A stretch of DNA of 64,000 bases from positions 682,901 through 746,900 of the forward strand of contig NZ_LTAO01000012.1 of assembly GCF_001590785.1 (NCBI RefSeq). Direction: 5' to 3'. How positions within the stretch are numbered: position 1 is the first letter of the stretch; each line of letters opens with the position of its first letter. A program made the position numbers and the translations under genes. The DNA is from Alkalihalobacillus trypoxylicola. Its GTDB lineage: Bacteria; Bacillota; Bacilli; Bacillales; Bacillaceae_D. Below, one piece after another: positions 18,953 through 27,796 of this stretch. Below the pieces are notes generated by a model, which was not told the DNA's origin, searched no databases, and saw only the letters and a program-made list of their open reading frames with translations.

Positions 18953-19699
18953 ATGAGTACTTTTGCACACTATTTTTATTTAGAAGATCAAGCTAATGTT
19001 GTTTATTTGCCTTATCGTCCTAATGGCTTCGCAATCATCTTGCTTTCAGAAAATGAGCGTCCTGTGGAGAAGGATTCGAGTATTTGGCAGCAACATCCCG
19101 AGCGTCAGGCTTTTTTGAACTCTTTAATAGAAGAAGGATATACGGTAATAACCTCACAATTATTTGGGAAGCATTGGGGTAGTAAAAAAGCGGTTCAGTA
19201 TTTAGAAAAGATTCATCATCAACTTATAAAAAAGCAAATATTAAATCAAAAATTTCATTTGTTTGCCGAAGGGATGGGAGCGTTAGTCGCCCTGAAATTA
19301 ATGGAGCATAAAAAGAACTTCATTCGGTCTGTATTCCTTTTAAATCCTTGTATTTATGTAGATAAAGTATATGTACAAGAAAAAAGCAATAAATTGTTTT
19401 ATAAAAGGTTTGTACAGGAGTTTGCGATGGCTCATGATTTAAAAGAAAGTCAAGTTACAGAAGAAGCGTGTAAAAAGGTCATTGATTTTGGTGAAATTAA
19501 ACCATTGCCACCCATACAAATCTATCAATTAATGACAGAAAAAAAGTATCCAATGGAAGTTCATAGTCGACCTTTTGAAAAGGCGTGTCATCAACAAAAT
19601 GAAAACATGAATTTGTCATTATACGGGCTTGGAAAAAGCTTTTCATCCTTTTTGCAGCCAGTGTGTACGTTTTATAAAAAAAATGAAAAAAAGCTATAA
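18953..19699 (+). CDS. Alpha/beta-hydrolase-like protein without nucleophile (YjaU-like)
   Basis: The protein is 248 residues. It resembles an alpha/beta hydrolase in outline: strand FHLFAE, then a tight turn and helix GMGALVALKLM near residues 102-116. The usual GxSxG nucleophile elbow reads AEGMG, with Gly107 where Ser is expected, so it is probably not an active hydrolase. Its place after argF and before a nucleotide-sugar-epimerase-like gene is that of B. subtilis yjaU, and I infer homology from position and length. The role is unknown. The ATG follows AGAGGCGAGG. Confidence 0.6.
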   Translation: MSTFAHYFYLEDQANVVYLPYRPNGFAIILLSENERPVEKDSSIWQQHPERQAFLNSLIEEGYTVITSQLFGKHWGSKKAVQYLEKIHHQLIKKQILNQKFHLFAEGMGALVALKLMEHKKNFIRSVFLLNPCIYVDKVYVQEKSNKLFYKRFVQEFAMAHDLKESQVTEEACKKVIDFGEIKPLPPIQIYQLMTEKKYPMEVHSRPFEKACHQQNENMNLSLYGLGKSFSSFLQPVCTFYKKNEKKL

Positions 19700-19779
19700 A
19701 ACCCTCTCTTCTCTAATTAGGAGGAGGGGGTGTGCTAGATAGATTCAGGAAATGAATGGATATGATTAGGAGGATAGAC

Positions 19780-20679
19780 ATGCAAAAGGTTGTTGTAACA
19801 GGAGCGATGGGATTTATAGGCTATCACCTATGCCAACGTTTAGTCCAATCAGGATATGAGGTAGTAGGAATTGATGAAGTCCCAAAAGATAGAGAACGAG
19901 AGATTGAAGAAATGAGAATGCGTTTAGGCCGTAACGCTTTATTTCATTTAATTAAAGAAAAAATAGAGAATGTCGATTTGCAAGAAGTTTTAGCTGATGC
20001 TGATGTGGTGTTTCATTTAGCTGCCTCGACAAAGTTTGATAGTAAATGGCCAAGGTTACAAGAAGTCATTGCCAATAATGTATTTTTAACGAAACAACTT
20101 TTAATGAATTGCTCAGAGAAAACGCGGTTTATATACCCATCTACTGTTCAGGTTTATGGCGAAAGACCTGGACTTATTACGGAGAAAACGCCAACAAACC
20201 CCACTTCTGCCTATGGGATTACGAAGTTGGCAAGTGAAACTATTATAAAGAAAATAGGTAAAGAAAAAGGAATTGATTTCTTAATTTATCGATTGCCAAC
20301 CGTTTATGGTCCGTTTCAGCGTGAGGATATGACCTATCAGCAATTGTTAAATCAAGTAGACCAGCCTAGTATTGACCGGTCATTAATAGATGTCCTATTT
20401 ATTGATGATTTAATAGAGGCATTGATGTTAGCCATTCAAACTCCACATGTAAAAGAGATTTTCCATATAGCGACTGGAAAACGGGACGAATGGTATGCTG
20501 GTATTCAATTATTAACCGATGAGCCTGATAAATTGAGAGAGCGCTCTATTGTATCGACCTTATCGATTGAAAAAGCGAAGACGTTACTTCAGTTCGAAGC
20601 CAAAACAACGATTGAAGAAGGACTTGAAATACAGAAGCAGCATCATCAAAAATGGCAAGCCCAAAAAGGACAATCATAA
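19780..20679 (+). CDS. NAD(P)-dependent epimerase/dehydratase family protein (YjaV-like)
   Basis: A 299-residue extended short-chain dehydrogenase. The cofactor motif GAMGFIG stands at the N-terminus, the catalytic YxxxK appears as YGITK after a Ser/Thr region, and LPTVYGPFQ is typical of nucleotide-sugar epimerases. The start at 19780 follows TTAGGAGG; an earlier frame from 19756 has no such site. The substrate is unknown. Position after the YjaU-like gene matches B. subtilis yjaV. A terminator follows. Confidence 0.78.
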   Translation: MQKVVVTGAMGFIGYHLCQRLVQSGYEVVGIDEVPKDREREIEEMRMRLGRNALFHLIKEKIENVDLQEVLADADVVFHLAASTKFDSKWPRLQEVIANNVFLTKQLLMNCSEKTRFIYPSTVQVYGERPGLITEKTPTNPTSAYGITKLASETIIKKIGKEKGIDFLIYRLPTVYGPFQREDMTYQQLLNQVDQPSIDRSLIDVLFIDDLIEALMLAIQTPHVKEIFHIATGKRDEWYAGIQLLTDEPDKLRERSIVSTLSIEKAKTLLQFEAKTTIEEGLEIQKQHHQKWQAQKGQS

Positions 20680-20734
20680 AATTACTCTGTTTATAAAGTT
20701 CTTAATATAGCAAAATATAAAATAAGCAACGAAT

Positions 20735-20772
20735 AGGACTTTCCTTACTTTGATTAGAAGGAAGGTCCTTTT
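20735..20772 (+). terminator. Intrinsic terminator of the yjaV-like gene
   Basis: AGGACTTTCCTT pairs with AAGGAAGGTCCT, one G-U pair, followed by TTTT. Confidence 0.75.
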
Positions 20773-20848
20773 ACATTTGATGATTTTCTATGAAATAGAT
20801 GAGCGATTGGGGGCTCATTATTACTTAAACGTCATTTTTTGATAATAG

Positions 20849-21084
20849 AGTCCATTTCATCATTGCTTTATAAGTAAACGATTCCAAACCATTATTATAA
20901 AATGTCTTGAATGTTTGCGAATTCACTCGTTATTGTAATGGTAGGTAGTGGCTCCCAAAGGATGAGCGCCGTTTGAAGATCCACTCTGACGAAAAGCTTT
21001 TGGGAAAGCATCTACCTAAAGTGAAAATCAAAAACTTAATCTTTCGGTTTTTATTAAAAGATAGGAAGGATGAAATTCATTCGA
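20849..21084 (+). repeat. Dispersed structured repeat, copy R1 (internally deleted)
   Basis: This copy has the family's inverted termini (TCCATTTCATCATTG at left, GGATGAAATTCATT at right). Its core runs from GGTAGGTAGTGGCTCCCAAAG to GGGAAAGCATCTACC. It lacks about 30 bases that form the 3' side of the central hairpin in other copies, so that hairpin cannot form. It lies between the yjaV-like terminator and the promoter of the sugar cluster, at a break in synteny with B. subtilis. Confidence 0.85.
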
Positions 21085-21110
21085 TCTTATAAATAAAAAG
21101 GTGAAACCTC

Positions 21111-21153
21111 TTGACAAAATAATCAGAAAGTTAGAAAATGTACGCGTGTACAT
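21111..21153 (+). promoter_or_regulatory. Sigma-A promoter and operator of the sugar cluster
   Basis: TTGACA (21111-21116), a 17-base spacer and GAAAAT (21134-21139) form a promoter. It is overlapped at once by ATGTACGCGTGTACAT (21138-21153), whose arms ATGTAC and GTACAT are inverted. The LacI-type regulator encoded two genes downstream is the obvious candidate to bind there and repress. The operator assignment is an inference. Confidence 0.6.
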
Positions 21154-21218
21154 CTTTTTGCTTAAGCGAAAGTTTTAAATGTTATTTAAATCACAAAAGC
21201 TAAAGGAGAGTGTAGAAG

Positions 21219-22187
21219 ATGAAGTTAGGTGTATTTACTGTTTTATTTTCTGACAAGAAATTTGAAGAGATGTTGGATTATGTAAAGGAATCTGGGTTGG
21301 ATTCTGTTGAGATTGGAACAGGGGGTTATCCAGGGGATGCACATTGTAAACTAGATGAATTACTAGAAAGCAAAGAAAAAAGAGAATCCTTTTTGAATGC
21401 GGTTACATCTAGAGGCTTGAACATAAGCTCATTAAGCTGTCATGGTAATCCGCTTTCCCCTGACAAAGCTTTTGCCGAGGATTGTCATCAAGCTTTTGTG
21501 AAGTCTATTAAGCTAGCCAATTTATTAAATATTCCAGTTGTTAATACGTTCAGTGGAACACCTGGAGCATCTGAAAATGATCAATACCCCAATTGGCCAG
21601 TAGCACCTTGGCCAAATGATTTTCAAGATATCTTAAAATGGCAATGGGAAGAGAAATTAATTCCATATTGGAAGGAAATGGCTCAATTAGCAGATGAAAA
21701 TGGAGTGAAAATCGGTCTAGAACTTCATGGGGGCTTTTTAGTACACACGCCTTATACATTATTGAAATTACGCGAAGCGACCTCTGATGCAATTGGAGCA
21801 AATCTAGACCCTAGTCATCTTTGGTGGCAAGGAATTGACCCAGTTGGTGCTATTAAAATTTTAGGAAAAGCAAATGCAATTCATCATTTCCATGCTAAAG
21901 ATACCTTTATTGATCAAGATAACGTAAATATGTATGGCTTAACAGACATGCAATCATACGGAAACATACAAACAAGGTCCTGGAATTTCCGTTCCGTAGG
22001 ATTAGGCCATAGTATGCAAGAATGGGCAAATATTATGAGTGCGCTTCGAACTTTTGGTTACGATTATGTAGTTAGTATTGAGCATGAAGATCCAATCATG
22101 TCCATTGAAGAGGGATTTGCTACAGCTGTGCGCAACCTACAAACCGTACTTTATCGAGAGCAACCAAATGATATGTGGTGGGTGTAA
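21219..22187 (+). CDS. Sugar phosphate isomerase/epimerase family protein (AP endonuclease 2 fold)
   Basis: A 322-residue TIM-barrel protein of the xylose-isomerase-like/IolE family. Metal-ligand motifs are visible: VEIGTGGYPG, GLELHGG, NLDPSHLWWQG, HFHAKD and SIEHEDP, supplying the expected Glu, Asp and His residues. Members isomerise sugars, act on inositol derivatives, or epimerise or cleave 3-keto-sugars. AAGGAGAG precedes the ATG. It is first in a cluster with a Gfo/Idh/MocA oxidoreductase, a LacI regulator and a ThuA-like protein. That company suggests oxidation of a sugar or cyclitol to a keto form that this enzyme then handles. The substrate is unknown. Confidence 0.82.
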   Translation: MKLGVFTVLFSDKKFEEMLDYVKESGLDSVEIGTGGYPGDAHCKLDELLESKEKRESFLNAVTSRGLNISSLSCHGNPLSPDKAFAEDCHQAFVKSIKLANLLNIPVVNTFSGTPGASENDQYPNWPVAPWPNDFQDILKWQWEEKLIPYWKEMAQLADENGVKIGLELHGGFLVHTPYTLLKLREATSDAIGANLDPSHLWWQGIDPVGAIKILGKANAIHHFHAKDTFIDQDNVNMYGLTDMQSYGNIQTRSWNFRSVGLGHSMQEWANIMSALRTFGYDYVVSIEHEDPIMSIEEGFATAVRNLQTVLYREQPNDMWWV

Positions 22188-22220
22188 TGATTCTTTTAAA
22201 TGAAGGAAGGGGAATGTAAA

Positions 22221-23387
22221 ATGAGCAATCAAATTAATATTGGAATGATCGGCTATAAATTTATGGGAAAGGCGCATAGTCTCGCTTATCGTAATATGCC
22301 TTTCTATTTTAAAACTGGAAAAACGCCTGTTTTAAAAACGCTATGTGGAAGAAATGAACAAGAAGTAAAGCAAGCTGCGACCAACTGGGGCTTTCAACAA
22401 ACTGAAACGGATTGGAAGAAAGTAATTGAGGACCCAGAGATTGATTTAATAGATATTGTCACTCCAAACCATCTACATGCTGAAATGGCGATTGCTGCTT
22501 TGGAAGCAGGAAAACATGTCATTTGTGAAAAACCACTTGCTTTAAACTTGGAGCAGGCTATAAAAATGGAAGAGGTAGCAAGGAAATCTGGAAAAATTGC
22601 GATGATTTGTCATAATTATCGATTTGCACCAGCCGTACAATATGCGAAAAAGCTAATAGATGAAGGGAAATTAGGGAAGATACGACAAGTTCGAGCCACT
22701 TATTTGCAAGATTGGCTAATGGACCCGGAATTTCCTCTTACATGGCGTCTAGATAAAGAGGTTACGGGTACAGGTGCCTTAGGGGACATTGGAGCTCATA
22801 GTATCGATTTAGCTAGATTCTTAATTGGTGAGATAACGGATGTTGTTTCCTTGCTTGAAACATTTATTAAAGAACGTCCAACAGGAGATATGGTTCAAGG
22901 ACTCAGTGCCAAGAAAAATCAAAATACTGAAATGGGTCAAGTCACGGTCGATGATGCAGCATTATTTCTTGCAAAATTCGAAAATGGAGCGATTGGTACT
23001 TTTGAATCCTCACGCTTTGCTGGAGGAAATAAAAATGGAAATCGTTTTGAAATTAATGGAGAAAAAGGCTCTATAAAGTGGGATTTAGAAAATATGAATT
23101 TACTAGAGGTCTACTTTGAAGGAGATGAAGAAGGATTAAAGGGCTTTAGAACAATAAACTGTACGGAAGAAATTCATCCTTATGCTTCCGCCTATTGGCC
23201 ATCGGGTCACATTATAGGATATGAGCATACATTTATTAATTTAGTAAAGGATTTATTTGATGGTATAGATAATCAAACACAGCCAAAACCAGACTTTATA
23301 GATGGACTTCGAAATCAAGAGGTCTTACATGCAGTTGAGCAATCTTCTCTTGAAAATAGCTGGAAATCGATTGATACCGTTCGATAG
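22221..23387 (+). CDS. Gfo/Idh/MocA family oxidoreductase
   Basis: The protein is 388 residues when started at 22221 behind GGAAGGGG; the frame from 22200 begins inside that site. The N-terminal Rossmann domain begins INIGMIGYKFMGKAHS and includes the family motif VICEKPLALN with the catalytic Lys. The C-terminal beta-sheet domain includes GALGDIGAHSIDLARF. Such enzymes oxidise sugar hydroxyls, often at C3, with NAD(P). It is 33 bases downstream of the isomerase and probably shares its substrate. Confidence 0.85.
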   Translation: MSNQINIGMIGYKFMGKAHSLAYRNMPFYFKTGKTPVLKTLCGRNEQEVKQAATNWGFQQTETDWKKVIEDPEIDLIDIVTPNHLHAEMAIAALEAGKHVICEKPLALNLEQAIKMEEVARKSGKIAMICHNYRFAPAVQYAKKLIDEGKLGKIRQVRATYLQDWLMDPEFPLTWRLDKEVTGTGALGDIGAHSIDLARFLIGEITDVVSLLETFIKERPTGDMVQGLSAKKNQNTEMGQVTVDDAALFLAKFENGAIGTFESSRFAGGNKNGNRFEINGEKGSIKWDLENMNLLEVYFEGDEEGLKGFRTINCTEEIHPYASAYWPSGHIIGYEHTFINLVKDLFDGIDNQTQPKPDFIDGLRNQEVLHAVEQSSLENSWKSIDTVR

Positions 23388-23421
23388 CAGGATGGTATGG
23401 TGAAAAGAAAGGACTATTGTA

Positions 23422-24441
23422 ATGTCAAACGTAACAAGAAAAGACGTCGCAAAAATAGCAGAGGTTTCAGAAGCAACCGTTTCTCGAGTATTTAGTAATC
23501 ACCACTCAGTTAAAGCAGAAACGAAAGAGAGAGTTTTAAAGGTTGCATCTCAATTGAATTATTATCCAAATGTATTGGCACAAAACTTTGCTAAACGAAA
23601 AAGTGGCAATATAGGTGTTGTTTTACCATATATTCCTTCTGCTAATGTTTTCTCTAATTATTTCTTTGCAGAGGTTTTACAAGGAATAGGGGAAGTGACT
23701 GAAAAAAACCATTATAATATGGTGTTATTGTTTCAACATGAAAGTAACCCTATGGATTATGAACAATACTTTTTACGTCACGAAATCGATGCTTGTCTAA
23801 TTCTTGGTGCAAAACATAGAGAGGAAGAGATTCGAAACCTTGAGAAACTGCATAAAAGAAATTTGCCTTTCTGTATGGTGAATCAACATTTCTCCTCTCA
23901 GGAATTTTCCGAGGTTGATGCTAATCATGAAGATGGAAGTCATCAAGTGATTCAGCATTTATATGAACAAGGCTGTAAAAAAATCGCTTTTTTAAATGGT
24001 CCTCTCGTATTTTCGAACAGCTCTGATCGATTAGCGGGTTATAAAAAGGCTTGTAAAGAGTGGGGATTGCCTTTATTAGAAGAATTCATTCACTACGGAG
24101 ATTATAGTAGAACAAGTGGTTATCAAAAAACAGATTCTATTCTAACATTGGACATGGATGCTATTTATTGTGCAAATGATAGAATGGCGATTGGTGTAAT
24201 GAGAAGATTAGAAGAATTAGAAATACAGCCTGGGAAAGATATAGCCTTAGTAGGGTATGATTATTCAGACTTATCTAGACTTGTTACCCCGACATTAACA
24301 AGTGTTGAGGTACCTTTTCGAGAAATGGGAAAGCATGCAGCTGAAAAGGTATTAAACGATATAGCCCATTCAAAAGTTGAATATAAACAGGTGAAATTAG
24401 CAACTAAATTAATTATTAATGAATCATCATTATTAGTTTGA
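23422..24441 (+). CDS. LacI family transcriptional regulator
   Basis: A 339-residue LacI/GalR regulator. The N-terminal helix-turn-helix and hinge read RKDVAKIAEVSEATVSRVF and LNYYPNVLAQ (to about residue 55). A periplasmic-binding-like effector domain follows, with typical AIYCANDRMAIGVMRRL and VGYDYSDLSRLVTPTLTSV segments. It sits inside the operon it probably controls, and the imperfect palindrome at 21138-21153 is its likely operator. The inducer is unknown. Confidence 0.9.
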   Translation: MSNVTRKDVAKIAEVSEATVSRVFSNHHSVKAETKERVLKVASQLNYYPNVLAQNFAKRKSGNIGVVLPYIPSANVFSNYFFAEVLQGIGEVTEKNHYNMVLLFQHESNPMDYEQYFLRHEIDACLILGAKHREEEIRNLEKLHKRNLPFCMVNQHFSSQEFSEVDANHEDGSHQVIQHLYEQGCKKIAFLNGPLVFSNSSDRLAGYKKACKEWGLPLLEEFIHYGDYSRTSGYQKTDSILTLDMDAIYCANDRMAIGVMRRLEELEIQPGKDIALVGYDYSDLSRLVTPTLTSVEVPFREMGKHAAEKVLNDIAHSKVEYKQVKLATKLIINESSLLV

Positions 24442-24465
24442 ACAGAAAACTAGGAGGCGTATGGA

Positions 24466-25122
24466 TTGAAGAAAAAAGCTTTAGTATTTTCAGGTGGTTG
24501 GGAAGGGCATGAACCTATTGAGGTTGGTCAATTTCTTTCTCAGCAATTAAGGGAAGAAGGGTATGAAGTAAGTACGGAAACGACATTGGATGTACTAGAA
24601 GAATACGTCCTAACTGATTTTGATTTAATCGTTCCTAACTGGACACAGGGTCAAATTGAAGAGTCTCAATTAAAGCCTTTGCTAGAAGCTGTTGAGAAGG
24701 GTACAGGACTTGCAGGCTTGCATGGTGGAATGGGAGATAGCTTCAGAATGGCTGTTGATTACCAGTTTATGGTAGGGGGGCAATGGGTAGCACATCCAGG
24801 AAATGATTTAGTTGAATATGAGGTAGACATTGTAGATGAAAACCATCATCTAACTGCAGGTATGAAAACCTTTAAAGTAAAATCTGAACAATACTATATG
24901 CACGTTGATCCAGCAGCTAATGTTCATGCCACTACGAAATTTCCATTAGTAGATGGTCCACATGCTGTCAATGGAGAAGTTCATATGCCAGTCGTATGGT
25001 CTAAGCAATGGGGAAAAGGCCGAGTTTATTATTGTTCTCTAGGTCACTCACTAGAAATTGTGAAGCAAGAAGAAGTTCAAAAGCTTATGAAAAAAGGCAT
25101 GCTCTGGGCGACAAGGTCATAA
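24466..25122 (+). CDS. ThuA-like domain protein
   Basis: A 218-residue ThuA-like protein with a glutamine-amidotransferase-like fold without the usual catalytic Cys. Typical features are ALVFSGGWEGHEP at the start, GLHGGMGDSF, QWVAHPGN and GKGRVYYCSLGHS. ThuA proteins accompany Gfo/Idh/MocA dehydrogenases in disaccharide and keto-sugar pathways. The start is a TTG at 24466 placed 8 bases after TAGGAGG; the nearby ATG at 24461 would read Met-Asp-stop. It ends the cluster and is followed by a terminator. Confidence 0.82.
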   Translation: MKKKALVFSGGWEGHEPIEVGQFLSQQLREEGYEVSTETTLDVLEEYVLTDFDLIVPNWTQGQIEESQLKPLLEAVEKGTGLAGLHGGMGDSFRMAVDYQFMVGGQWVAHPGNDLVEYEVDIVDENHHLTAGMKTFKVKSEQYYMHVDPAANVHATTKFPLVDGPHAVNGEVHMPVVWSKQWGKGRVYYCSLGHSLEIVKQEEVQKLMKKGMLWATRS

Positions 25123-25227
25123 TTAATGGCTATCTAAAGTTTGAGACCGAAGTTGTTTTTAAAGAAATGAAAACCCTATTGCGAAATTTGAAATGATTTG
25201 TAGTGGATAAATACAAAATAACGATAG

Positions 25228-25259
25228 ACCTCTCCTTGCTAAAAAAGGAGGGGTTTTTT
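25228..25259 (+). terminator. Intrinsic terminator of the sugar cluster
   Basis: ACCTCTCCTT pairs with AAGGAGGGGT and runs into six T. Confidence 0.8.
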
Positions 25260-25290
25260 GAACGGGTAGATTCCCTATGAAAATAGTAGG

Positions 25291-25418
25291 CTAGCGGACA
25301 CAAGGTACAGAGACTCCAGTGGGAGGAAGTGGCCATCCCGAAAAAAGTTAGTTTGGCAGCTCCCAACCAAAAGCGAATTATCTTGGGCGAGCGAACAGCC
25401 GGGGACATAACATGTGTG
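25291..25418. repeat. Degenerate copy of a Bacillaceae palindromic repeat
   Basis: The stretch starts AGCGGACACAAGGTACAGAG, then CTCCAGTGGGAGG, and is much richer in G and C than its surroundings. It recalls the widespread Bacillaceae repeat whose ends read AGCGGACA...GACTCC...GTGGGAG. The right half is eroded. A 129-codon minus frame over it (25130-25519) is taken as an artefact. Family assignment is from memory. Confidence 0.35.
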
Positions 25419-25503
25419 GAATTATTCATTCGTGAGGAATTGTCCTGGCCTCTTTTTGATGGCTTGAGAGAAGAGAAGCTTTGCAAGTTCTCTACATAAA
25501 TAT

Positions 25504-25532
25504 AAAAAAGCAACGTCAAAGCGCTGCTTTTT
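25504..25532 (-). terminator. Intrinsic terminator of the second oxidoreductase gene
   Basis: On the minus strand GCAGCG pairs with CGTTGC around a six-base loop, followed by six T. Confidence 0.7.
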
Positions 25533-25565
25533 ATGTAATAAATAAAGGTTTTGTAGTAACATTTC

Positions 25566-26633
25566 TTATAGGTCCCAATTGAGTTTTACTTCATCACCTG
25601 TACGGGAGGATTCATAAATAGCATCTAAAATTAAATTAGTGGTTAAGCCACTCGTAGCAGGTATTAATGGCTCATGATTGAGCACAATGGATTCTAAAAA
25701 ATGTTTAGATAATAAAATTCGGTCATTTTCCACACTTTCAGACTGATTTAAAGGTAAATCGACCGTTTGATTGAAGCTTTCTGTTAATATTTTTGCTTGA
25801 TTGCCTCGAATATGAGCCCCACCTTCCGTGCCTAAAAGCTGGACATAAGGTTGATTATCCGTATCTACATGAGCTGCCCAACTTACATCTAGGCTTAAAG
25901 TAGAGCCATCCTCCATCTTAATTAAGGCGGTTGCTAGGTCCTCAACATCATACTTTCCTTGCCAATCAGGTTTACCCCATTCTCCAATTCCTTTTTGTAA
26001 AGGGCCGAATTCCGAGTAGGTGGAGCCGAACACAGAGACTGGTTTAGGATTACCCATTAAATATAAACTAACATCTAACATGTGCACTCCAATGTCTATT
26101 AAAGGTCCTCCACCGGATTCAGCCTTTTGCGTAAACCAGCTCCCCCATCCTGGAATCCCTTTTCTTCTTAACCAACCTGTTTTAACATGATAAATCGATC
26201 CAAAGGACTTTTTATTTATTAGTTTAATGATTTGCTGAACGTGCCATTGCCATCTCATTTGGTGAGCTACCATCAATTGTTTATTTGTTGATTTTTGGAC
26301 ACGAACAATTTCTTTTGCTTGCTCACTATTTAAAGCCATTGGTTTTTCAAGTAAGACATGCTTATTTGCAAGCAACGCTTCAATAGCTAATGATGAATGC
26401 TCTTTATTCGGAACGCATATGACAACAGCATCTATTTCTGGGTTTTCTAGCAAGTCTTGTGCTGTTTTATATACGATCTCAACCCCGAATCTTTTCGCTT
26501 TTTCTTCAGCCGCGCTTTTGAAAACATCGGTGATTCCAATTAGCCGAGCTTGCTCTAATTGTTGAAATTGTTCTAGATGGACACCGGCTATTCCGCCAGC
26601 TCCGATGAATCCTAATCCAATTTTTTTGTTCAT
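25566..26633 (-). CDS. Gfo/Idh/MocA family oxidoreductase
   Basis: A 355-residue NAD(P)-dependent sugar dehydrogenase, divergent from the one at 22221. It has GFIGAGGIAGVHL at the N-terminus, the family motif VLLEKPMALNSEQA and GGGPLIDIGVHMLDVSLYLMG in the C-terminal domain. A GAGGAGG site precedes the ATG. It lies on the opposite strand from the ThuA-ended cluster, with the repeat remnant between them, and is transcribed alone. It could oxidise a related sugar. The substrate is unknown. Confidence 0.85.
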   Translation of the reverse strand: MNKKIGLGFIGAGGIAGVHLEQFQQLEQARLIGITDVFKSAAEEKAKRFGVEIVYKTAQDLLENPEIDAVVICVPNKEHSSLAIEALLANKHVLLEKPMALNSEQAKEIVRVQKSTNKQLMVAHQMRWQWHVQQIIKLINKKSFGSIYHVKTGWLRRKGIPGWGSWFTQKAESGGGPLIDIGVHMLDVSLYLMGNPKPVSVFGSTYSEFGPLQKGIGEWGKPDWQGKYDVEDLATALIKMEDGSTLSLDVSWAAHVDTDNQPYVQLLGTEGGAHIRGNQAKILTESFNQTVDLPLNQSESVENDRILLSKHFLESIVLNHEPLIPATSGLTTNLILDAIYESSRTGDEVKLNWDL

Positions 26634-26779
26634 AATTAGACCTCCTCTAATGCTAATAAAATCTTTCTTTTTAAGTTTAATTCAGTTCACATGAAATAGA
26701 AATAAAAAAATTTTGATAATCAAAAGATGATTTACTTTTGTGATATACTAGCTCTAAAGTACATCGTTCTTTTGACTTG

Positions 26780-26808
26780 TTTACGAGAATGTAAATCTAG
26801 CTTATAAT
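26780..26808 (+). promoter_or_regulatory. Sigma-A promoter of the VanY-type gene
   Basis: TTTACG (26780-26785), a 17-base spacer and TATAAT (26803-26808) precede the gene by 83 bases. The -10 box is perfect; the -35 is moderate. Confidence 0.5.
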
Positions 26809-26891
26809 TATAGACTTTAATAGGTTTAATATAATTAGATATGGTTAATACCTACAAGTATAAGGATTATTTGGTAAGGAAGGTTATAATT

Positions 26892-27758
26892 ATGACGAAG
26901 AAGATAAGTATTTCTTTTCTTTCTCTATTACTCATTGTTTTGATTAGTGCTTGTTCCTTTGGGGAGCAGAGCGTCGAAGAGCAAGAATTAGATTTCGAGG
27001 AAAAGACAGAAGAGATTTCGGCAACGCCAAGTGAACCACAGCCAGAAGTGGAAGAAGAGCAAGTAGTAGAACAAGAGCAAGAAATAGATGAAGTGGAAGA
27101 AGCATTTAAAGAACAGTTTAAGCAATATGATCAAAATGAAGTTATGATGGTCAATGGACAAGCAGTCGTACAAAATCCAGAGAATATCCATGCAGCGATT
27201 AATCGTGAATTTCTTTTACCTGAAGGGTATCGCCCGGATGATTTAATCGTTCCTAATGTTCGCTTTTCTTTTGAAGAGGATATTGATAAGCGGTATTTGA
27301 GAGAAGAAGCAGCAATGGCTTTAGAGGAACTATTTAAAGCAGCTGAGGCGGATGGAATAGAGCTTTATGCAATTTCAGGATTCCGTTCCTATGAAAGACA
27401 AGATACTTTATATGAAAATGCGATTTCAAACCATGGTTCAGACCAAACAGTGGTAGCAATGCCTGGACAAAGCGAACACCAAACAGGACTCGCAATGGAC
27501 GTTTCAAGTAACAGTAATCAATTTGCGTTAACAGCTGATTTTGAAAATACGGAAGAAGGACAATGGGTGGCAAACCGTGCTCATGAATTTGGGTATATTA
27601 TTCGTTATCCAAAAGGAAAAGAGGAAATAACAGGCTATGATTTTGAGCCTTGGCATATAAGGTATATTGGTGAAGAAATGGCCCAAATTCTTTATGAGAA
27701 TGAATGGACACTTGAGGAATTTTTAGAAGAAGGAAAAGCCGTGGTTTTTGATTCATAA
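26892..27758 (+). CDS. VanY-type D-alanyl-D-alanine carboxypeptidase lipoprotein
   Basis: A 288-residue zinc peptidase that trims the terminal D-Ala from peptidoglycan stems. The start at 26892 follows AAGGAAGG and begins a lipoprotein signal (LISAC, lipidated Cys21). A Glu-rich linker of about 50 residues follows. The VanY/peptidase M15B domain has SGFRSYERQ, the zinc motif SEHQTGLAMD (His196, Asp203) and EPWH (Glu252, His255), so all catalytic and zinc residues are present. There are no van resistance regulators nearby, so it is more likely a cell-wall housekeeping enzyme. Confidence 0.92.
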   Translation: MTKKISISFLSLLLIVLISACSFGEQSVEEQELDFEEKTEEISATPSEPQPEVEEEQVVEQEQEIDEVEEAFKEQFKQYDQNEVMMVNGQAVVQNPENIHAAINREFLLPEGYRPDDLIVPNVRFSFEEDIDKRYLREEAAMALEELFKAAEADGIELYAISGFRSYERQDTLYENAISNHGSDQTVVAMPGQSEHQTGLAMDVSSNSNQFALTADFENTEEGQWVANRAHEFGYIIRYPKGKEEITGYDFEPWHIRYIGEEMAQILYENEWTLEEFLEEGKAVVFDS

Positions 27759-27762
27759 GAAG

Positions 27763-27796
27763 AAAGAGGAGAAGGATTTACCTTCTCCTCTTTTTT
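27763..27796. terminator. Bidirectional terminator between vanY-type gene and prfC
   Basis: GAGGAGAAGG pairs with CCTTCTCCTC, with an A-run before and a T-run after, so it serves both convergent genes. The prfC stop codon lies in its right arm. Confidence 0.85.

Noticed and set aside
25130-25519. 129-codon minus-strand frame
   Set aside because: It spans a terminator and the GC-rich repeat remnant and has no ribosome site.
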